Source: an uncultured bacterium
Lineage (GTDB): Bacteria > Cyanobacteriota > Vampirovibrionia > Gastranaerophilales > Gastranaerophilaceae
Length of the DNA: 64,000 nt
Assembly: GCA_902774905.1 (NCBI GenBank)
Contig: CACYKF010000004.1
Span: 37,025-101,024, forward strand
Direction: 5' to 3'
Shown here: in pieces, positions 18,998-26,072 of the stretch
Layout of the letters: every line of letters begins with the position of its first letter
Numbering within the stretch: position 1 is the first letter of the stretch
Notes under the pieces: generated by a model
What the model was told of the DNA's origin: nothing
The model's input: only the letters and a program-made list of their open reading frames with translations
Database searches by the model: none
Position numbers and translations under genes: made by a program

Positions 18998-19670
18998 GTG
19001 CTATCCTTTCTTCTTCACGCTTAAATTTGCGTGAAAGACTATGCAAAAATGTCTTGAGATTAAACGCTTTTTGAGTTTCGTCAATTTTCTTTTCTTCATC
19101 ATCAGTTTCGTCTGCACCAAAAACAAAGAAAATAGATTTGAGTTTTTTCTTGATACCGCCCATAAGATTTGATAATGATTTTGAAACGGCTGCTTTCATT
19201 TCCCCGTAAACTGCCGCCAATTTATCCGCAATATCAACAAATTTTTGTGCGAAATTAGCCATAGCATTTGGTATCTGTGCCATTATATTAACTATTCTTG
19301 CAACAACCTGTGTAAGAACAAAATTCACAGGAGCAGAAATTATTGCAGGCATTGTTTTTGAAATATTTGAGGCAAATTCTAAAATTCTCTGATGAACATT
19401 TTCAAGATTTTTATTAAATTGCACCATAGATTGAATAAAACTTTGCTGATTTGCTTCGGCTCTTTGTCTTGCCGCTTTTTGCGCTCTTAGCATGGCACCT
19501 ATTGCGGCGCATTGGTTATAAGTCATTTCCCCGACATTACGAGGGGTATCTCTTTTTGTCGTAGAATTACCGCCTGCCATTCCACTACATATAGGACATG
19601 CGCCTGCAGGAAGTCCATGCGGACAACTGCCGAGTTTCGGATTATGAATATGCGGTGCTCCTACTGACAT
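18987..19670 (-). CDS. Unrecognised protein with Cys/His-rich N-terminus
   Basis: A 227-residue first gene of the operon. Residues 5-32 carry HIHNPKLGSCPHGLPAG and CPICSG, a Cys/His cluster that could bind a metal. The middle (about 60-175) is a long amphipathic helix region with a hydrophobic stretch at about 108-130, and the tail is highly charged. Its ribosome-binding site AGAGGA (19683-19678) lies inside a terminator-like hairpin, see the leader entry. No known family. Together with the two downstream genes it may form a membrane complex. Confidence 0.7.
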   Translation of the reverse strand: MSVGAPHIHNPKLGSCPHGLPAGACPICSGMAGGNSTTKRDTPRNVGEMTYNQCAAIGAMLRAQKAARQRAEANQQSFIQSMVQFNKNLENVHQRILEFASNISKTMPAIISAPVNFVLTQVVARIVNIMAQIPNAMANFAQKFVDIADKLAAVYGEMKAAVSKSLSNLMGGIKKKLKSIFFVFGADETDDEEKKIDETQKAFNLKTFLHSLSRKFKREEERIAHEH

Positions 19671-19840
19671 TAAAAAATCCTCTCTGAATTTAAAGAGGAC
19701 ACATCATAAGACTTTCATATTATTTTCTCAAACTGTGCGTGAAAAAATAATTATCCCTTGAGTGTTCCGACTTTTACGGCTGCGCCAGCAGTTGAAGATA
19801 TTCACTCCATTTCCTCTTTGTTTCATGATAGTAAAATAAG
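19671..19840 (-). promoter_or_regulatory. Structured 5' leader with terminator/antiterminator switch
   Basis: On the minus strand: AAAGAGGA (19819-19812), a closing pair GAGTG/CACTC (19807-19803 with 19764-19760) enclosing CTGC-TGGC-GCAG (19791-19780) and a CCG...CGG hairpin (19779-19767), a stem at 19751-19741/19729-19719, then TCCTCTTT-AAATTC-AGAGAGGA-T6 ending next to the ATG. The last hairpin both looks like a terminator and hides the ribosome-binding site. AAAGAGGA can pair perfectly with its 5' arm, giving an alternative fold. I do not match it to a known riboswitch class. Confidence 0.6.
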
Positions 19841-19887
19841 GAAAAAATCATGTCAAATATAAAGGCACATATTGTTACAAAAAATTA

Positions 19888-20352
19888 TCAGTAATTAAAT
19901 GGTGAAACTCTGTGCCATTTTCTGAAAAACGGAAATGCGTTATAAAAAATATCTGTCGTAGGAGATTTTAATTTTTTAATTATCGTAACAATCGGGTCCC
20001 CTGCTCTTTTATTCCATATTACTGTTGAAGCAGAACTCGGACTATAAAACACAGCCTCGGATAATTTGAGTTTCTTGAGCCCTTTTTCATTTCTGATAAA
20101 AGGTTTGAGCAGATTTTTAAATAGTTCAAACTCTTTTAAAGATATATAACGTGGTACATTTGGATCAAAGTCATTCAGTTCAAGTTTACGCTCCAATTTT
20201 TCAAGCGCGGGGGTTAAAACATATTTTCTTTTTCCTGCCATCTCAATATATCCGCAATCCTGGCCATGGTACAAAACCTGTTTTGCATACTTTTTAAATG
20301 TCATTCCCGGAGTTAAATTGTTGAGACCTGTTCTGATTTTTGAAATAAACAT
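19888..20352 (-). CDS. Unrecognised basic protein
   Basis: A 154-residue soluble basic protein with no signal or membrane helix. The central part (YVLTPALEKLERKLELNDF, then YISLKEFELFKNLLKPF) is helical. No family recognised. There is no Shine-Dalgarno; TTATAC or TATACA lies 5-6 nt before the ATG, like the leaderless genes in this window. Divergent from leuS. Confidence 0.55.
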   Translation of the reverse strand: MFISKIRTGLNNLTPGMTFKKYAKQVLYHGQDCGYIEMAGKRKYVLTPALEKLERKLELNDFDPNVPRYISLKEFELFKNLLKPFIRNEKGLKKLKLSEAVFYSPSSASTVIWNKRAGDPIVTIIKKLKSPTTDIFYNAFPFFRKWHRVSPFNY

Positions 20353-20459
20353 ACATGTGTATAAAACGCAAAAAAAATTTTTTTTGCTAATATTTTACAA
20401 AAAAATTCAAAATTGTTCATGCTATAATTGAGCAAAAGAGAGTAAATGGAGTACAAAAC

Positions 20460-23087
20460 ATGAAACAAAGTTATTATCCGCAGGAAATTGAAAAAAAATG
20501 GAAAAAATATTGGGAAGATAATAAAGTTTTTAAAACAGAAAACGATAACGGAAAGCCTAAATATTACGCATTGTCGATGTTTCCATACCCTTCAGGGAAA
20601 CTTCACATGGGACATGTTCGTAATTATACAATTACAGATGTCATTGCAAGATTTAAAAAAGCAAACGGGTTTAATGTTTTGCACCCGATAGGCTGGGACA
20701 GTTTTGGACTTCCGGCTGAAAACGCTGCTATGAAACATAATGCAGACCCTGAAAAATGGACTGATGAAAATATTGCATATATGACCGAGCAATTGAAAAT
20801 GCTTGGTTTATCTTACGATTGGGACAGAGAAGTAACAACATGCAAACCTGATTATTACAAATGGACACAGTGGATTTTCTTACAGTTGTATAAAAAAGGA
20901 CTTGTTTATAAAAAAGAAGCCGCAGTAAATTGGTGTCCTGATTGCGGAACAGTACTTGCAAACGAGCAGGTAATTGACGGCAAATGCTGGAGATGCGACA
21001 GTGAAGTTGAGAAAAAATATTTATCTCAATGGTTTGTAAAGATTACACAATATGCAGATGAATTATTAAAAGACTTAGACCTTTTAAAAGGATGGGGCGA
21101 TAATGTAAAAACAATGCAGGCAAACTGGATAGGAAAATCTCACGGCGCAATTTTCCGTTTCCCTGTTGTTGATGCACCGTCAGGGGAAAAAATGGAAGTT
21201 CCCGTTTATACAACAAGACCTGACACCGTTCATGGTATAACTTACCTTGTTGTTGCACCGGAATACAAAGATATTGAAAAATTAACCACATCAGAAAATA
21301 AAGATGCCGTTGAACAATACAGAGCAAATGCCCGTAAAATGTCTGAAATTGAAAGACTTTCAACAGACAGAACAAAAACAGGTGTTCCACTCGGAACTCA
21401 TTGTAAAAACCCGTTTACAGGCGAAGTTTTCCCTCTTTGGACTGCTGATTATGCTTTGGTAGAATACGGAACGGGAGCAGTTATGGCAGTTCCGACACAT
21501 GACACTCGTGACTGGGACTTTGCCCATAAATATAATTTACCCCTGAAGGTTGTAATTGCAAATGATGAGATTCTGAAACAAGTTCAGAATGACCATTTTG
21601 AGTTATCAGAAGCATATACAGAAGAAGGGGTATTGATAAATTCAAATGAATTTAACGGAATGAAAAATACTGAAGCGAAAAAAGCAATTACCCAAAAAGC
21701 AGTAGATGAAGGTTTTGGGGAATTTAAAACACAATTCAGACTTCGTGATTGGCTGATTTCCCGTCAAAGATACTGGGGCGCACCAATTCCTGTTGTTTAT
21801 TGTGATAAATGCGGTATCCAGCCTGTACCGGAAGATCAACTTCCTGTATTATTACCAAAAGATGTCGATTTCTCTGTTGTAGGTAAATCACCTATAACAA
21901 CTTCACCAACATTTAAAGATGCTGTTTGTCCTGTTTGCGGCGGGCATGCAACAAGAGAAATGGATACAATGGATACATTCATTTGTTCAAGTTGGTATTA
22001 TCTCCGCTATGCAGATGCAAAAAATGACAAAGAATGTTTTAACAAAGATATAGTTAATCATTGGTTACCTGTTGACCAATATGTCGGTGGTATTGAACAC
22101 GCAATTTTACACCTTTTGTATTCAAGATTTTTCACAAAAGCATTGAGAGATTGCGGACTTTTAGATTTTGATGAGCCGTTTAAAAACCTGTTAACTCAAG
22201 GTATGGTATTAAAAGACGGGTCAAAAATGTCAAAATCAAAAGGCAATACAGTTGATCCTGATGAGATATTTGAAAACTACGGAGCAGATACCGCAAGATT
22301 ATTTATCCTGTCAGATTCCCCTCCTGCAAGAGATTTTGACTGGTCAGATGCAGGCGTTGAAGGCTGCTATAAATTCTTAAACAGAGTTTGGCGACTTGTA
22401 GCATCAAATGCTGAAAATATTAATCTGAATTATTTATTAGGCTCAAATCTTGCAAAAGATAATGACGATTTGGTAAGAACAGTACACATGTCAATTAAAG
22501 GCATTACAAACGATATTACAAACGAATTTCAGTTTAATACCGTTATTTCAAAATACCGTGAACTTGTTAATGCGATTTATGACTGGCAGAACTTAAAGAT
22601 GCGGAGTTGCGGTGCGGCTTGCGAGAGCAAGACGGCAGGCAACGAGCATAACATGTCCGCCGTTGTGACCGAAGCGGGAGCGCAGGGAATGGAGCAATCT
22701 TTGATTGCACAGGCGGGAAAAGATTATTTGACTGACGAGGATAAAAATGTTTTGAGTTTTGCAATTGTTTCAATGCTCAAACTTATGTCACCTGTTGCAG
22801 TTTATTTAACTGAAGAAGCATGGCACGAATTGGGCGGTGAAGGTTCAATCCACGATCAGCCTTGGTGTAAGTGGGACGAAAATCTTGCCAAATCAAGTTC
22901 TATAACAATGGTTGTTCAGATTAACGGTAAAGTTAAAGACAAAATCGAAGTTGATGCGGAAATTTCCAAAGAAGAAATGGAAAAACAGGCACAAAATAGC
23001 GATAAAATAAAAGAACTGACCGCAGGAAAAACAATAATTAAAACTATTGTCGTTCCGGGGAAATTAGTTAATATTGTTGTAAAATAA
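20460..23087 (+). CDS. leuS: Leucyl-tRNA synthetase
   Basis: Charges tRNA-Leu. Class I synthetase: HMGH at 49-52, KMSKS at 589-593, a Cys-rich zinc region (CPDCG...CWRC and CDKCG...CPVCGG), and the CP1 editing domain with the usual TRPDT motif. The 875 residues exceed most relatives partly because of two in-frame repeat insertions: residues 370-378 (EILKQVQND) and about 714-752, the latter in markedly GC-rich DNA. GGAG 8 nt before the ATG and TATAAT at 20423-20428 support the start. Monocistronic. Confidence 0.97.
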   Translation: MKQSYYPQEIEKKWKKYWEDNKVFKTENDNGKPKYYALSMFPYPSGKLHMGHVRNYTITDVIARFKKANGFNVLHPIGWDSFGLPAENAAMKHNADPEKWTDENIAYMTEQLKMLGLSYDWDREVTTCKPDYYKWTQWIFLQLYKKGLVYKKEAAVNWCPDCGTVLANEQVIDGKCWRCDSEVEKKYLSQWFVKITQYADELLKDLDLLKGWGDNVKTMQANWIGKSHGAIFRFPVVDAPSGEKMEVPVYTTRPDTVHGITYLVVAPEYKDIEKLTTSENKDAVEQYRANARKMSEIERLSTDRTKTGVPLGTHCKNPFTGEVFPLWTADYALVEYGTGAVMAVPTHDTRDWDFAHKYNLPLKVVIANDEILKQVQNDHFELSEAYTEEGVLINSNEFNGMKNTEAKKAITQKAVDEGFGEFKTQFRLRDWLISRQRYWGAPIPVVYCDKCGIQPVPEDQLPVLLPKDVDFSVVGKSPITTSPTFKDAVCPVCGGHATREMDTMDTFICSSWYYLRYADAKNDKECFNKDIVNHWLPVDQYVGGIEHAILHLLYSRFFTKALRDCGLLDFDEPFKNLLTQGMVLKDGSKMSKSKGNTVDPDEIFENYGADTARLFILSDSPPARDFDWSDAGVEGCYKFLNRVWRLVASNAENINLNYLLGSNLAKDNDDLVRTVHMSIKGITNDITNEFQFNTVISKYRELVNAIYDWQNLKMRSCGAACESKTAGNEHNMSAVVTEAGAQGMEQSLIAQAGKDYLTDEDKNVLSFAIVSMLKLMSPVAVYLTEEAWHELGGEGSIHDQPWCKWDENLAKSSSITMVVQINGKVKDKIEVDAEISKEEMEKQAQNSDKIKELTAGKTIIKTIVVPGKLVNIVVK
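21567..21593 (+). repeat. In-frame dispersed repeat in leuS (insertion 1)
   Basis: 27 nt encoding EILKQVQND. On the other strand it reads GTCATTCTGAAC...CAGAATCTC, the same family as the intergenic hairpin at 40925-40977. The editing-domain region of other LeuRS proteins normally runs straight through here (family knowledge). Confidence 0.7.
22599..22717 (+). repeat. GC-rich in-frame insertion in leuS (insertion 2)
   Basis: About 119 nt, visibly GC-rich against its AT-rich surroundings, encoding a Ala/Gly/Ser-rich segment (RSCGAACESKTAGNEHN and onward) within the tRNA-binding helical domain. It includes a small GCTTGC-GAGA-GCAAG hairpin. No relative elsewhere in the window. Confidence 0.65.
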
Positions 23088-23137
23088 TATATTCTTCCGC
23101 CATTGTGAAAGTTAGGTGAAAAAGTTATTTTAATACA

Positions 23138-23180
23138 TTCCTCCCCTCGGTAGGGGAGATTAGGTGGGGTTTGAGTTAAT
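23138..23180. repeat. CCTCCCC...GGTGGGG family repeat
   Basis: Intergenic copy: CCTCCCC, TAGGGGAGATTAGGTGGGG. Related to the in-gene copy at 30641-30684 in cca. Confidence 0.55.
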
Positions 23181-23182
23181 AT

Positions 23183-23238
23183 GTAAGTTGGGCTTTCAGC
23201 CCAACAAATAAAATGTTGGGGTAGAAACCCCAACTTAC
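23183..23238. repeat. REPIN-like pair of palindromes downstream of leuS
   Basis: GTAAGTTGGGC-TTTCA-GCCCAAC (23183-23205), 9-nt spacer, then GTTGGGG-TAGAAA-CCCCAAC + TTAC (23215-23238). The two hairpins are inverted relative to each other. Same sequence family as the copies in and around the RAYT gene. Confidence 0.8.
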
Positions 23239-23294
23239 TTATTCCTCCCTATTTAGGGAAGAAAACATAACTCACTATTCACAATTCACTTAAT

Positions 23295-24296
23295 TTAAAA
23301 CCGTCCATCACATTGAGTCTGACAGAATTTACATCTGCCCTGATTATCAAGATTATATTCCAATAACTGATAACCGTTGCGGACAATTACACCCTTGCCA
23401 CAATTTTTGCAGTAGGTCGTTGAAGTTTGAATATTGGTAATATTACCGGTATATACATAATTAAGTCCAACTTCTTTTGCAATTTTGTATGCCTTTATGA
23501 GTGTTGAAAATTCAGTTACTTTACGGTTCTCAAATTTATAACGGGGGAAGAATGCACTAAAATGCAAAGGAACATCTGCTCCGACATTATTCAAAATCCA
23601 CTCACATTCGGCTCTCAATTCTTCTTCGCTGTCATTTTCGCCCTCAATGAGCATTGTTGTAAGTTCTGCATGGCAATTTGTTTGGTTGCAGACATATTTA
23701 ATCGTATCAAGCACAGGCTCTAACTTTGCAAGACAATTTTTTGCATAAAATTTTTCGCTGAAACCTTTTAAATCAATATTTGCACCGTCCATATAAGAGA
23801 AAAACTCTTTTGCAGGTTCAGGATTAATATAGCCTGAAGTTACCGCAACAGTTTTTATACCAAACTGACGGCATAATTTTGCACAGTCAAGCGCATACTC
23901 AAAAAATATAATCGGGTCATTATAGGTAAAAGCAACACTTTTACAGTTGTGTTTCAGCGCAAGAGCGACAATATCCTGCGGAGAATTGTAATTCAAACTT
24001 TTAGGGTCAGATTTATTTTTCGTAGTTTGCCAATTTTGACAAAACTGACAACCCATATTGCACCCTAAAGTGCCAAAAGATAATACACCCGTTGTGGGAT
24101 AAAACTGATAAAGAGGCTTTTTCTCAATAGGGTCAATCGCCAAACCAGTATTATAACCGTAAGTATCAAGAACAATTTGTCCGTTTACATTTTTACGAAC
24201 ATGGCAAAAACCCTTCTGATTATCGCTTAAAATACAATTACGAGGACAAATTGTGCATTGAATTTTACTGTTTGTTAAGATATTTTGATATTTCAT
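23295..24296 (-). CDS. amrS: AmmeMemoRadiSam system radical SAM enzyme
   Basis: A 333-residue radical SAM protein. Seen: N-terminal CTICPRNC and CHVR, the cluster motif LGCNMGCQFCQNW (CxxxCxxC), and C-terminal CKNCG/CKFC pairs. This layout identifies the AmrS (PflA-related) protein that co-occurs with MEMO and AMMECR1 proteins; the chemistry of the system is not well established. The divergent neighbour is the AmrB-AmrA fusion. No Shine-Dalgarno; the -10 TATAAT on the minus strand ends 7 nt before the ATG, so the mRNA is probably leaderless. Confidence 0.93.
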   Translation of the reverse strand: MKYQNILTNSKIQCTICPRNCILSDNQKGFCHVRKNVNGQIVLDTYGYNTGLAIDPIEKKPLYQFYPTTGVLSFGTLGCNMGCQFCQNWQTTKNKSDPKSLNYNSPQDIVALALKHNCKSVAFTYNDPIIFFEYALDCAKLCRQFGIKTVAVTSGYINPEPAKEFFSYMDGANIDLKGFSEKFYAKNCLAKLEPVLDTIKYVCNQTNCHAELTTMLIEGENDSEEELRAECEWILNNVGADVPLHFSAFFPRYKFENRKVTEFSTLIKAYKIAKEVGLNYVYTGNITNIQTSTTYCKNCGKGVIVRNGYQLLEYNLDNQGRCKFCQTQCDGRF

Positions 24297-24303
24297 AAAT
24301 TGT

Positions 24304-24311
24304 ATTATAAT
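24304..24311. promoter_or_regulatory. Palindromic divergent -10 element serving amrS and amrB-amrA
   Basis: GTATTATAATAC is a perfect 12-bp palindrome, so both strands read TATAAT (plus 24306-24311, minus 24309-24304). The plus-strand box ends 6 nt before ATG 24318 and the minus-strand box 7 nt before ATG 24296. Both genes lack a Shine-Dalgarno. Confidence 0.7.
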
Positions 24312-24317
24312 ACTGTT

Positions 24318-25661
24318 ATGAGAAAAATAAAAGAAGCAACAGTTGCCAACACTTTTTATACAGGCAGCGCAGAGGATTTAATTTTACAGATACAGAATTT
24401 TAAAGAAACAAGCAAAAACTTGTATAAGTATGCTACAAGAGCGGTAATTGTACCGCACGCAGGGCTTGTTTACTCGGGAAGGCTTGCCTATGAGGGTATA
24501 AGCCAACTTGATAAAGGGATAAAAAACCTTTTTATCTTTGCTCCATCCCACAGAGTCGGTTTTAACGGAATAGCAATTTCAAGTTATGATGCTTGGGAAA
24601 CACCTATTAGCACTTCTGATGTTAATCAGGAGATTTGCAAAGAATTGCACGACAGATTCGGGGCAAACCTCAATGATGATGCAATGGCTGCAGAACACTC
24701 CATTGAAGTCGAATTACCGATTATTCAATCGGTTTTTGACAATGTCAAAATCATTCCTGTTTTAATCGGCAAGGAAAATCCTGAAATTATCAGAAATATT
24801 ATTGAAACATATTACCCGAACAAAGAAAACGGGTTTATAATTTCGTCTGATTTAAGTCATTATTTGAATGATGAAAAAGCGAAAGCCGCTGATAAAGTTA
24901 CCGCAAATATGATTGAAACCGGTAATATCGGAAACTTTAGATATGAACAGGCTTGTGGTGCTGTTGGGATTGCAGGACTTGTAACATTTGCAAATACTCA
25001 TAAATTTTCAATGATAAGAATTGATTTGGCAAATTCTTCCGAAGTTTCGGAAGATAAGTCAAAAGTAGTCGGTTACGGGACTTGGTTTTTGTATGAAGGT
25101 GACAAAAACGAATTTATCGCAAAATATCATCCGGCATTTGTAATTGATATTTGCAAAATCATTATTCAATCGGAATTTGACCAAAAGCCGATGTCAATAA
25201 TTTATCCGCAGGTATTTGACCAGCCGGGTGCATGTTTTGTTACTATTGAGAAAAACGGTCATTTGAGAGGTTGCATCGGTTCAATTGTTGCACACAGACC
25301 ACTCATTACAGATTTGGTTGAACATGCAAAAGATGCAGCATTCAAAGATACAAGATTTAGCGCAGTCAGAGAAGAAGAATTGCCTGAACTTAAGTTTGCG
25401 GTATCAATTTTAACAGAGCCGAGAAAAATTGTATTTGATAATGAAGAACAATTAATGGAAAAAATTGTTCCGAATGAAGACGGTATAATCATTCGTGACG
25501 GCGATTTTCAGGCAGTATATTTGCCGTCAGTATGGGCAGAATTACCTGACAAAACTGAATTTATGAAATCTTTGAAAAAGAAAGCAGGAATGGACGAAAA
25601 TCATTTCTCCGAAACTTTTGAAGCATTCAAATTCCACACAATTTATATTAAAGAAAGATAA
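24318..25661 (+). CDS. AmmeMemoRadiSam proteins B (MEMO) and A (AMMECR1), fused
   Basis: The MEMO domain (about residues 20-275 of the long reading) carries VPHAGLVYSGRLAYEG, FAPSHRV and EHSIEVELP. The AMMECR1 domain (about 285-445) carries GACFVTIEKNGHLRGCIGSI, VAHRPLITDLVEHA and a FKDTRFSAV strand. Many genomes encode these separately. An upstream ATG at 24285 would overlap the divergent promoter and amrS start; ATG 24318 fits better, 6 nt after TATAAT. Family links are to an uncharacterised radical-SAM pathway. It shares regulation with amrS. Confidence 0.9.
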   Translation: MRKIKEATVANTFYTGSAEDLILQIQNFKETSKNLYKYATRAVIVPHAGLVYSGRLAYEGISQLDKGIKNLFIFAPSHRVGFNGIAISSYDAWETPISTSDVNQEICKELHDRFGANLNDDAMAAEHSIEVELPIIQSVFDNVKIIPVLIGKENPEIIRNIIETYYPNKENGFIISSDLSHYLNDEKAKAADKVTANMIETGNIGNFRYEQACGAVGIAGLVTFANTHKFSMIRIDLANSSEVSEDKSKVVGYGTWFLYEGDKNEFIAKYHPAFVIDICKIIIQSEFDQKPMSIIYPQVFDQPGACFVTIEKNGHLRGCIGSIVAHRPLITDLVEHAKDAAFKDTRFSAVREEELPELKFAVSILTEPRKIVFDNEEQLMEKIVPNEDGIIIRDGDFQAVYLPSVWAELPDKTEFMKSLKKKAGMDENHFSETFEAFKFHTIYIKER

Positions 25662-25676
25662 TTTTACTTTGTAATT

Positions 25677-26072
25677 ATGGACAAATGGCTAAAACTGCCT
25701 GATTTTATCAGGTTTTTAATAATAGGTTGTATTAATGCAGGAATTTCGTATTTAATTTATGCAATATGCGTACTTATTTTCGGTACCGGACAATATCAGT
25801 TGTGTGTTGCATTGCAGTGGATTTTGTCATCTGTTACCTCTTATTTGAACCAAAAATTCTTTGTATTCTGCACAAAAGGGAATTATATCAAAGAATATCT
25901 CAAATGTTGTTCAACCTGGGCTGTGAGTTATGTTTTGAATGTAATAATTTTGGAAATTATGGTCAGATTTTTAATCAAAAATGTATTTATTGCGCAATTT
26001 ATCAGTTTGTTTTTGGTTTCAATTGCAACTTATGTATTGTTCAAATTCTTCGCTTTCAAAAAAGCGGATTAA
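25677..26072 (+). CDS. GtrA-family membrane protein
   Basis: A 131-residue, four-helix protein of the GtrA type, thought to help flip or position polyprenyl-phosphate-linked sugars. Seen: FIRFLIIGCINAGISYLIY start, SYLNQKFFVF (GtrA hallmark: N-x-x-F-x-F), and a final FKFFAFKK. It lies 15 nt after amrB-amrA with no ribosome-binding site, so it depends on read-through and coupling. The 3' end overlaps the ArnT-like gene by 4 bp (convergent). Confidence 0.85.
   Translation: MDKWLKLPDFIRFLIIGCINAGISYLIYAICVLIFGTGQYQLCVALQWILSSVTSYLNQKFFVFCTKGNYIKEYLKCCSTWAVSYVLNVIILEIMVRFLIKNVFIAQFISLFLVSIATYVLFKFFAFKKAD

Noticed and set aside
19671-19840. Known riboswitch class for the structured leader
   Set aside because: CTGGCGCAGCCG and GTAAAAGTCGG look suggestive but do not fit the cobalamin, c-di-GMP-I, TPP, SAM or glycine consensus that I can recall; kept as unclassified.
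24285-24317. Upstream start for the AmrB-AmrA fusion
   Set aside because: It would lie in the divergent promoter and overlap amrS; homology begins after ATG 24318.
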